This document shows positions 1 through 5,317 of a stretch of DNA of 5,317 nucleotides, in pieces; within the stretch, counting starts at the first letter, position 1; each line of letters begins with the position of its first letter. The translations under genes were made by a program, and so were the position numbers. The notes under the pieces were generated by a model. The model had not been told where the DNA came from. It searched no databases and worked only from the letters and a program-made list of their open reading frames with translations. This DNA is from Planctomycetaceae bacterium (GTDB lineage Bacteria > Planctomycetota > Planctomycetia > Pirellulales > Pirellulaceae): NCBI GenBank assembly GCA_007124535.1, contig SLEY01000551.1, positions 1 to 5,317 of the forward strand. The letters run 5' to 3'.

Positions 1-1103
1 CCCCGGATCGTATTGGGATTCACCTGGAGGTAGGCCATGTGCCCACTCTTCAATGCCATCAATTTCCACCCCACGACGGAAGTATCGCCGGGTTGCCGGA
101 CCTGATACCGCCAGCCGCCCCCGACGGGGTCTTGGGCATAGGAGATGAAGTTCAATGAGGCCTGGGCCGGGGCCATCAGCGCTCGGTCATTGGTCATGCC
201 AAAGGCTTCGGTCAATGCGATCGCTGCCAGCCCGTGCGAGTACATGGTACCCCCACTCTCATGGAGGCTGCCATTGCTCTTCATGCTGTTGACCAGATAC
301 GCCAAGGCGCCTTGCACGTTCCGCTGATAGGACCCCTCCACGTGCGTTTGACCGGCTCCGAGGAAGGGCAACACGCCCATGGCCGTGGCCCCGTTCCGCG
401 CGTCTTGCAGGTTACCGGGATCCCGGGACCTACGAGCCTCATTCGGGGGGCCCAAACGGTGATCAAAGGACCAGCCGCCATCGGGCAACTGAACGGCGGC
501 CAACCAGCGCAGGGCGGCAGCAACCGCAGCTTCACTTTCCGCCGTCCCCCCGTGTTGGGCTACCAAAGCCCGCCGAGCCGCCTCGCCACGACCCTCCAAA
601 CCCGATCCGGTGAAACTGCCGATCGTCTTGTAAAGATCGCTCTTCGGCGCGGTTTCCTCGCCGAAATCGAACAGCTCCACGGAAATCGCCGCCGAGTCCA
701 GGTCCGTGGCCACCGAGACCTCCGTCACGTCCTCGGGGACCATTTCGGTGAATTCCATGGCCACCGCGTCGGCCACCATGTCGGTCGTCACGTCCACATC
801 CAGGGGCTGCACCAATTCCTCCTGGAATTCTTCGATCTCCTGAATCTCCTCGCTGGGAGGCGCCGCCGTAATGATGTTCTGCAGCTGTTCCACGTCCGGG
901 CCCACCGTCACCAAGGCCAAGATCAACAAGCCCACCGCATGCACCACCATGCTGACCAGCCAACCGGGCATGGCCGTGAACAGCAGAAAGCGTTGACCAC
1001 TGGAGTACTCCTCGCACTCCTCCTCGTCTTCCTCGTCGTAATCATCGACCTCGGCTTCCGCCGCCTTGGCCTCCAGAGTCTGCTGCTTCTGTTCCGCACT
1101 CAT
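1..1103 (-). CDS. Membrane-anchored squalene-cyclase-like (alpha/alpha-toroid repeat) protein, C-terminus beyond window
   Basis: An open frame without stops runs from ATG at 1103 off the left edge, giving 367 residues of a longer protein. Residues 1-35 are very acidic (an Asp/Glu run around 20-32, with a lone Cys30). Residues 46-67 form one transmembrane helix starting MPGWLVSMVVH. Residues 70-155 are an acidic, probably extended linker. From about 168 the protein is helical with toroid features: a QW-like QLPDGGW at 205-211 and GGGWRYQ at 328-334, then GDTSVVGWKLMALKSG at 339-354. These resemble the prenyltransferase/squalene-oxidase repeat proteins abundant in Planctomycetes. The catalytic DxDD motif of squalene-hopene cyclases is not seen in the part present, so enzyme activity should not be assumed. 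An in-frame ATG at 1109 is the alternative start; GGGAA lies 7 bases before the 1103 ATG but only 1 base before the 1109 ATG, favouring 1103. The function is unknown; a cell-envelope role is inferred from the anchor. The fold class is fairly sure. Confidence 0.85.
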   Translation of the reverse strand, partial: MSAEQKQQTLEAKAAEAEVDDYDEEDEEECEEYSSGQRFLLFTAMPGWLVSMVVHAVGLLILALVTVGPDVEQLQNIITAAPPSEEIQEIEEFQEELVQPLDVDVTTDMVADAVAMEFTEMVPEDVTEVSVATDLDSAAISVELFDFGEETAPKSDLYKTIGSFTGSGLEGRGEAARRALVAQHGGTAESEAAVAAALRWLAAVQLPDGGWSFDHRLGPPNEARRSRDPGNLQDARNGATAMGVLPFLGAGQTHVEGSYQRNVQGALAYLVNSMKSNGSLHESGGTMYSHGLAAIALTEAFGMTNDRALMAPAQASLNFISYAQDPVGGGWRYQVRQPGDTSVVGWKLMALKSGHMAYLQVNPNTIR

Positions 1104-1171
1104 GGTCATTTCCCAACGATCGAGGGGAAAAAAATTTGGTTCCGCCAGACCCGTTCCCGTGTCAATGCGAC

Positions 1172-1200
1172 AGGATAAACCGCTGGCAGCTAAGATGCAA
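1172..1200 (-). promoter_or_regulatory. Possible promoter in the gap before the toroid-protein gene
   Basis: Read on the minus strand, TTGCAT (1200-1195) and TATCCT (1177-1172) are separated by 17 bases. They match the sigma-70 consensus at 3 of 6 and 4 of 6 positions, and would start transcription about 60 bases before the ATG at 1103. The leader would then carry a seven-T run (1134-1128). A perfect TTGACA also occurs at 1165-1160, but no acceptable -10 box sits 16-19 bases after it. The rest of the 1104-1305 gap shows no further gene. A promoter somewhere here is expected because the gap is the only long one in the window, but the exact boxes are weak. Confidence 0.25.
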
Positions 1201-1305
1201 CTACGCGATGGTTCCACCACCCGCTCGCACCCTGGGCACACGTCTGGCACGCACGGTACTGCGCCTGTTTTGAGCCACCGCGCCTATCGTGAGCCGCGAT
1301 CCCGA

Positions 1306-1839
1306 TTATTCCCGTGGCTCTTCTCCGGCAAAACGATAGCCGAATTCATCCAAACGACGCCGCAGGTCGGGAATAATCGCCGAGGGCAGGAAACGCGCCA
1401 GCATCTGGTCATTCGCCAAAGGAGTGATCTCCTTGATGAAAGAACTGGACACGTGCGAAAACTCCTCATCCGCCATCAAAAACAAAGTTTCGACATCCGG
1501 GTCCAAATGCCGGTTTGCCATCATCATCGTGAATTCGGCCGCAATGTCCGTCAACGGACGCACCCCGCGAACCATCACCCGCGCTCCACACTGCCGCACA
1601 AACTCGACCGCCAACCCCTGAAACGTACGTACCTCTACATTCCCACAAGGAGCGGTTACTCGCCGAACCAAGTCCACCCGCTCGTCAACCGAAAACAGCG
1701 CGGTCTTCTTCGTGTTGATTCCCACCCCCACGATCAGGCGATCAAATAAACGGGCACTGCGACGGATCACGTTCAAGTGGCCCAAGGTGATGGGATCGAA
1801 GGATCCCGTGTACACAACCACGCGTTCCGTAGGACTCAT
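1306..1839 (-). CDS. coaD: Phosphopantetheine adenylyltransferase (CoaD)
   Basis: This cytoplasmic nucleotidyltransferase transfers AMP from ATP to 4'-phosphopantetheine, giving dephospho-CoA and pyrophosphate, the penultimate step of CoA synthesis. The 177-residue protein is slightly longer than E. coli CoaD (159), mainly at its C-terminus. Visible family motifs are YTGSFDPITLGH at residues 10-21, with the nucleotide-binding T/HxGH-type TLGH at 18-21 (His21); NTKKTALFSVDER at 42-54, with the substrate-contact lysine region; VRGVRPLTD at 90-98; NRHLDPDVETLFL at 109-121; and the phosphate-binding SSSFIKEI at 131-138. All expected catalytic and binding residues appear present. The ATG at 1839 shares its A with the TGA of the cdsA-like gene upstream (TGATG), and an AGG lies 7 bases before it, so translational coupling is likely. 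It is the last gene of the tight cluster. Identity is secure from the motifs. Confidence 0.97.
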   Translation of the reverse strand: MSPTERVVVYTGSFDPITLGHLNVIRRSARLFDRLIVGVGINTKKTALFSVDERVDLVRRVTAPCGNVEVRTFQGLAVEFVRQCGARVMVRGVRPLTDIAAEFTMMMANRHLDPDVETLFLMADEEFSHVSSSFIKEITPLANDQMLARFLPSAIIPDLRRRLDEFGYRFAGEEPRE

Positions 1840-1849
1840 CAGTAGACCT
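1837..1849 (-). promoter_or_regulatory. Ribosome binding site and TGATG stop/start overlap before coaD
   Basis: On the minus strand AGG (1849-1847) is followed by 7 bases and then ATG (1839-1837). The preceding gene's stop TGA (1841-1839) overlaps this ATG by one base. This fixes the coaD start and suggests that ribosomes finishing the CdsA-family gene reinitiate on coaD. Confidence 0.7.
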
Positions 1850-2921
1850 GGGAAAAGAAGTAACGGGTCAGATGATAGAACAAGGGGGCCGCAAAGCAGA
1901 GGGAGTCAATTCGATCCAAGATCCCCGGATGGCCCTGGACTAAAGTTCCGTAGTCTTCCACCCCCCGATCGCGTTTGATCGCCGACATGACCATGCCCCC
2001 GCCGAAGCCAGCGACGGCAACCACCATCGCCATGCAACCCGCCTGCCAGAATTGGAAGGGTGTCGCCCACCATAAAAGGGCACCGACCAGCGTGGTGCTG
2101 GTCACTCCGCCCAACAGCCCCTCCCATGTCCGGGAGGCATGGATGCGGGGGGCAATCACCCGACGCCCCGCCAGTCGGCTCCAAACCTGCTGGAACATGT
2201 CTCCCAATTGGACGATCAAAATAAAGTAGAACAGCAACCCGGCATTCTGCACATGGGAACCCGGATCCCCCCAAAGCGCCCCCGCCGACGTGGTGAGTTC
2301 CAGGTTCAACAGAGCGGGGGCATAACTGAGATAGTAGACACAGATGAACAATCCGGCTTGAATCTTGGCGGATCGCTCCAAGAACCGCCGCGGATCGCCC
2401 GCCATCGCTGTCCGCATGGGAATGAACAACAAGGCATAGACAGGGATCGCCACACTGTACAGGCTGTAGAAATCCCGGTGGGGCACTCCGAACAAACTCT
2501 CATAAGCCCCCCTTCCCAGGGCCACCAGAGCGTATTGGGCAGGGGTGAACACAAAGAAGATCCAAAACAGTGCCCGGTGATCCCCGCGCCGGGTGGGGGT
2601 CATGGTGATGAATTCGCGCAGGGACCAGAACGATAAACACCCGAACAAGATGATCGTGGGCACACGTCCCATCAAGAACGCCGCCACCAAGATCGCACAC
2701 ATCAACCACCAGACGCGAATGCGGTGATTGAAACGTTCGATCAACGCCGGATTCAAGGAGTGGTCCGGATAGCGTTTCAGCAAGCGTCCGGCGACATAGG
2801 CCACGACCAGCAACCCCAGCACGACGCCCAGGAGCCAGTAGGTTTGCGTGTGAACGTGATGGGGCCCATTGGATGATTGGGCGAGCAGGATTGCCCGAGC
2901 CATGATGGATGCTGTTGCCAT
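1839..2921 (-). CDS. cdsA: Phosphatidate cytidylyltransferase, CdsA family (CDP-diacylglycerol synthase)
   Basis: The enzyme condenses CTP with phosphatidic acid to CDP-diacylglycerol in the cytoplasmic membrane, the branch point to phospholipid head-group addition. The 360-residue protein is polytopic, with hydrophobic segments near 28-48, 70-98, 118-134, 155-169, 187-205, 227-242, 268-286, 291-312 and 342-354. The conserved loop SRTWEGLLGG is at 263-272, after QLGDMFQQ at 238-245. The C-terminal family signature starts at Ser313 (SAIKRDRG), continues with Glu322-Asp323 and GHPGILDRID at 330-339, and ends CFAAPLFYHLTRYF. Two signature positions deviate: Glu322 where Lys is usual (KD) and Pro332 where the second Gly-side residue of HGG is usual. 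Both metal-ligand aspartates (323, 336) remain. The C-terminal tail resembles the YnbB-like branch of the family more than classical E. coli CdsA. The start at 2921 lies 6 bases after the acyltransferase stop; GAGGGA at 2940-2935 is rather far (13 bases). An internal ATG at 2903 is an alternative. Confidence 0.9.
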   Translation of the reverse strand: MATASIMARAILLAQSSNGPHHVHTQTYWLLGVVLGLLVVAYVAGRLLKRYPDHSLNPALIERFNHRIRVWWLMCAILVAAFLMGRVPTIILFGCLSFWSLREFITMTPTRRGDHRALFWIFFVFTPAQYALVALGRGAYESLFGVPHRDFYSLYSVAIPVYALLFIPMRTAMAGDPRRFLERSAKIQAGLFICVYYLSYAPALLNLELTTSAGALWGDPGSHVQNAGLLFYFILIVQLGDMFQQVWSRLAGRRVIAPRIHASRTWEGLLGGVTSTTLVGALLWWATPFQFWQAGCMAMVVAVAGFGGGMVMSAIKRDRGVEDYGTLVQGHPGILDRIDSLCFAAPLFYHLTRYFFSQVY

Positions 2922-2927
2922 ATTACG

Positions 2928-3566
2928 CTATCGGTCCCTCAGCCGCTGCACCGCCTCGCGGGCCCGATTCAGGAAATCATTCTTCGGCTCCCCTGCCTCC
3001 AACCAGATGGGAGGGCCGATGGTGATGCAACTCAATAACGGGACCGGCAGCACTTCGCCTCGCGGGAGCACGCGGTTCAAGTTTTCCATATACACGGGCA
3101 CCAGCTCCAAGTCCGGGCGTTTCTTTCCCAGGTAGTACAAGCCACTCTTGAATTCGCCCAACTCTTCCTTGGTGTTGCGACTGCCTTCGGGAAAGACGAT
3201 CAACGAATCCCGCTCGCCAATCTCCTGCAGCATCATTTGGACCGGGCTGCGATGGACCTTGATCTCCTTGCGATCAATCAGCAACACATTGAAGCTGCGC
3301 GCCATATGCCGCCGGATGGGGCCTTTTTCCCAATAATCCCGGGCGGCCACCGCCCGCGTGCGGATGCGGATCTCTTTGGGTAAACAGGACCAGAGCACCA
3401 AGGCATCCAGATGGCTGGTGTGATTGGCAAAGTAGACCCGTTGGCAGGTGTCGGGTTGGCAATCGATCCAGCGCAGGCTGGCACCGCTGACCAACTTGGC
3501 GATCGTGGCGAGCATCGGGCCCGTGATTGCCATGACCAACCCCCCCGTACCCTCGGCCGATGCCAT
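2928..3566 (-). CDS. 1-acyl-sn-glycerol-3-phosphate acyltransferase family protein (PlsC-like)
   Basis: PlsC-family enzymes acylate lysophosphatidic acid at sn-2, from acyl-ACP or acyl-CoA, to make phosphatidic acid at the inner face of the membrane. In this 212-residue protein the motifs appear in order: catalytic NHTSHLD at 48-54 (His49, Asp54), LLIDRKE at 95-101 (Arg99 in the phosphate-binding block), FPEGSRN at 125-131 (Glu127, Gly128), and VPVYMEN at 156-162 with the characteristic Val-Pro. The catalytic dyad is therefore intact. The N-terminus (about 8-27) is hydrophobic but short, so membrane contact is probably peripheral or by one segment. The next gene encodes the enzyme that uses phosphatidic acid, which supports this substrate. 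Other lysophospholipids cannot be excluded. The start at 3566 has GGGAG only 3 bases ahead; Met12 (ATG at 3533), with a G-run 6 bases before it, is a credible alternative that still keeps all motifs. Confidence 0.92.
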   Translation of the reverse strand: MASAEGTGGLVMAITGPMLATIAKLVSGASLRWIDCQPDTCQRVYFANHTSHLDALVLWSCLPKEIRIRTRAVAARDYWEKGPIRRHMARSFNVLLIDRKEIKVHRSPVQMMLQEIGERDSLIVFPEGSRNTKEELGEFKSGLYYLGKKRPDLELVPVYMENLNRVLPRGEVLPVPLLSCITIGPPIWLEAGEPKNDFLNRAREAVQRLRDR

Positions 3567-3602
3567 GCTCTCCCGCGACGCTGCCGTTCACGCCGCAGGA
3601 CC

Positions 3603-5317
3603 CTACTCCACGATGATGTCATCCACGGTGTGGTTGGACGGAATCATCGGCAACACATGCTCCTGATAAGGGGTCTGAACATCCAGAAGGTACGGCCCCT
3701 CGTGCCGGAGCATTTCATCGATGGCGGCCCCCAAATCCTCACGCGCACGCACGGTGGCTGCCCCCCAACCGTACCCCCGGGCGATCTGGACGAAGTCCGG
3801 ATAACGCTCGCTCGCGTAGATGTCCTCGCCCCGACCCCGCGCCTCGGCATGGTGAATCGGACCCAAATAGGTGTGGGCTCGGTTCCCCGCCATGAAACGG
3901 TCCTCCCACTGCACCACCATACCCAAATGCTGATTGTTCAACAGCAAGACCTTGACCGGCAACCCCTCACAATAGCAAGTGGCCAGTTCCTGGATGTTCA
4001 TCTGGAAACTGCCGTCGCCGTCAATATCGATTACCAGCGCATCGGGATGGGCAGCTTGCGCCCCCATCGCCGCCGGTAATCCAAAACCCATCGTGCCCAG
4101 ACCGGAACTGGATAACCAGTGGCGGGCCTCGCGGAACTTGAAGAACTGGGCCGTCCACATCTGATGCTGGCCCACACCGACCGAAATATAGGTCTCGCGA
4201 TCCTGCGTCCGCAACGAGAGTTCCCGGATGGCGTGTTGCTGAAGGATGCCCGGAAACTCCTGGTCGTACTTGAACGGATGATCCCGCTTCCACTGCTGCG
4301 TTTGCGTGACCCAGTCGGAAATCTCCGGCTTCTCGTCCACCACCGCGTTCAACTCCTGCAACGCGTATTTGATGTCGCTGACCACCGGAATGTGCGCCGG
4401 TTTGTTCTTGTTCAACTCGGAGGCGTCCACATCGATGTGGACAATCTTGGCGTGCCGGGCAAAGGCCTCCAACTTGCCCGTCACCCGATCATCAAAACGG
4501 ACCCCGAAAGCCAACAACAAGTCGCAATCGCGAACCGCCCAATTGGCGTACACGCTGCCGTGCATGCCCAGCATGTCCAGCGACAAGGGGTCGTCGCCGG
4601 GGAACACCCCCAGGCCCATCAGCGTCATCGTGACCGGAATGCCCGTCTTTCGCACGAAGGTATGCAGCTCCCGGCTGGCCTCCGCCGTGATGATCCCGCC
4701 ACCACAGTACAGCAAGGGGCGTTTGGCCAACTTGATCGCGGCGGCCACCTGCTTGATCTGCTCGGGACGCGCCCGCGGAGCTACCGCCTCGCCATAGCCG
4801 GGCAAATTCAGAGGCACATCCCAATCCACCAAAAGCTTCTCGAACTGAATGTCCTTCGGGAGATCGACCAGCACCGGGCCCGGCCGACCGGTGGTCGCAA
4901 TGTAAAAAGCCTCCTTCATCACCCGCGGCAGGTCCTGGACATCGGTTACCAGATAGTGGTGTTTTGTCACCCCCCGGCAGACCTCGACAATCGGTGTCTC
5001 TTGAAAAGCGTCGGTCCCAATCGCTCCCGTCGTGACTTGGCCTGTGATCGCAATCAGCGGGATGCTGTCCAATTTGGCGTCCGCCAAGCCGGTTACCAGA
5101 TTGGTCGCGCCCGGGCCACTGGTCGCCATGCAAACCCCCGGCCGCCCGGTGGAGCGAGCGTAACCTTGAGCTGCAAACGCTCCGCCTTGCTCGTGACGCG
5201 GCAAAATCGTGCGAATCTTATCGGAATAACGGGTCAACGCCTGATGCATGGGCATGCTGGTCCCGCCCGGATAGGCGAACAACAGCTGGACCCCGTGCCT
5301 GACCAAGGACTCCACCA
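3603..5317 (-). CDS. ilvB: Acetolactate synthase (acetohydroxyacid synthase) large catalytic subunit, 5'-truncated by window edge
   Basis: This thiamine-diphosphate/FAD enzyme condenses pyruvate with pyruvate or 2-ketobutyrate in the first common step of valine, leucine and isoleucine synthesis. At least 571 codons are present. The GTG at 5315 is more likely an internal Val than the start, because the homologous region begins a few residues earlier, beyond the window. Counting that Val as 1: RHEQGG at 40-45 carries the catalytic Glu42; GTDAFQE at 100-106; the FAD-domain FGVRFDDRVTGK at 270-281; the ThDP/Mg motif GDG at 433-435, ending in Asn460-Asn461; and QWEDRF at 469-474. The C-terminal QEHVLPMIPS at 551-560 is strikingly like plant and cyanobacterial enzymes. 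Thr19 and Thr95 occupy positions that are Ala and Pro in Arabidopsis. No regulatory subunit (ilvN) follows; the acyltransferase gene starts 36 bases after the TAG. I judge it biosynthetic AHAS rather than catabolic AlsS because of the plant-like FAD-domain motifs. Confidence 0.97.
   Translation of the reverse strand, partial: VESLVRHGVQLLFAYPGGTSMPMHQALTRYSDKIRTILPRHEQGGAFAAQGYARSTGRPGVCMATSGPGATNLVTGLADAKLDSIPLIAITGQVTTGAIGTDAFQETPIVEVCRGVTKHHYLVTDVQDLPRVMKEAFYIATTGRPGPVLVDLPKDIQFEKLLVDWDVPLNLPGYGEAVAPRARPEQIKQVAAAIKLAKRPLLYCGGGIITAEASRELHTFVRKTGIPVTMTLMGLGVFPGDDPLSLDMLGMHGSVYANWAVRDCDLLLAFGVRFDDRVTGKLEAFARHAKIVHIDVDASELNKNKPAHIPVVSDIKYALQELNAVVDEKPEISDWVTQTQQWKRDHPFKYDQEFPGILQQHAIRELSLRTQDRETYISVGVGQHQMWTAQFFKFREARHWLSSSGLGTMGFGLPAAMGAQAAHPDALVIDIDGDGSFQMNIQELATCYCEGLPVKVLLLNNQHLGMVVQWEDRFMAGNRAHTYLGPIHHAEARGRGEDIYASERYPDFVQIARGYGWGAATVRAREDLGAAIDEMLRHEGPYLLDVQTPYQEHVLPMIPSNHTVDDIIVE

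Noticed and set aside
415..426. Perfect 12-base palindrome CCGGGATCCCGG
   Set aside because: It lies inside the toroid coding region (encoding Arg-Asp-Pro-Gly) and is not repeated elsewhere in the window, so it is most likely a chance result of GC-rich codons.
1128..1165. TTGACA at 1165-1160 with the downstream A/T tract as an alternative promoter
   Set aside because: The -35 match is perfect, but no TATAAT-like hexamer lies 16-19 bases downstream. The A/T tract (AAATTTTTTT on the minus strand) begins about 22 bases after it and is not a -10 box.
234..1178. Plus-strand open frame of 314 codons
   Set aside because: It lies mostly antisense to the toroid-protein gene, whose translation has clear domain motifs. 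The plus-strand product is rich in His, Arg and Gly with no recognisable domain, typical of a shadow frame in GC-rich DNA.
1272..1320. Seven-base inverted repeat GAGCCAC/GTGGCTC around the coaD stop, considered as a terminator
   Set aside because: The loop is about 35 bases, part of one arm is coaD coding sequence, and no T-run follows on the minus strand (AAAACA instead). It could form by chance.
1066..1749. Plus-strand open frame of 227 codons crossing the 1104-1305 gap
   Set aside because: Most of it is antisense to coaD and to the start of the toroid gene. The product is low-complexity and basic, and no ribosome site or family motif supports it.
3575..3596. Six-base stem with one G-U pair and a 10-base loop between ilvB and plsC
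   Set aside because: It is too short and lacks a following T-run. It might affect plsC translation, but nothing in the sequence supports a terminator or riboswitch.
3411..4079. Plus-strand open frame of 222 codons
   Set aside because: It is antisense to the acyltransferase start and the ilvB 3' end, both of which have unmistakable motifs. The product has no recognisable domain.
5313..5315. GTG at the right edge as the true start of acetolactate synthase
   Set aside because: AHAS proteins have several residues before the position of this Val (the usual pattern is a helix ending in Leu-Val-x-x-Leu before the Tyr-Pro-Gly-Gly loop), and the frame stays open to the window end. The gene therefore more likely starts outside.

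Overview
The window looks like chromosomal DNA from a bacterium of the Planctomycetes (order Pirellulales or near it). This rests on two things. The gene at the left end encodes a membrane-anchored alpha/alpha-toroid (squalene-cyclase-like) protein of a kind I associate with planctomycete genomes. The acetolactate synthase also has a strongly plant/cyanobacteria-like sequence. The phylum call is recognition from memory, not a computed placement. All five supported genes lie on the minus strand, so transcription runs from high to low coordinates. The ORFs seen on the plus strand are antisense shadows.

Layout in order of transcription: (1) 5317-3603, acetolactate synthase catalytic subunit (ilvB type), cut at its 5' end by the window edge; (2) 3566-2928, a PlsC-family lysophospholipid acyltransferase; (3) 2921-1839, an integral-membrane phosphatidate cytidylyltransferase (CdsA family); (4) 1839-1306, phosphopantetheine adenylyltransferase (coaD); (5) after a 202-base gap holding a possible promoter, 1103-1, the N-terminal 367 residues of the toroid protein, which runs off the left end. 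Genes 1-4 are separated by 36, 6 and -1 bases and look like one transcription unit. Gene 5 is probably transcribed separately.

The middle of the operon is coherent. PlsC makes phosphatidic acid from lysophosphatidic acid. CdsA activates phosphatidic acid to CDP-diacylglycerol for phospholipid head-group attachment. CoaD makes dephospho-CoA, the precursor of the CoA in acyl-CoA and of the phosphopantetheine arm of acyl carrier protein. Acetolactate synthase feeds valine, leucine and isoleucine synthesis and, through 2-ketoisovalerate, pantothenate and hence CoA. The grouping therefore links acyl-carrier supply with phospholipid assembly, although this functional reading is inference.

The points most worth a second look are: a TonB-like Ser/His/Leu/Thr pattern in the single transmembrane helix of the toroid protein; threonine in acetolactate synthase at two positions equivalent to well-known plant herbicide-resistance sites; and two departures from the CDP-diglyceride synthase signature in the CdsA protein. 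I saw no RNA gene, mobile element, CRISPR array or obvious defence system.
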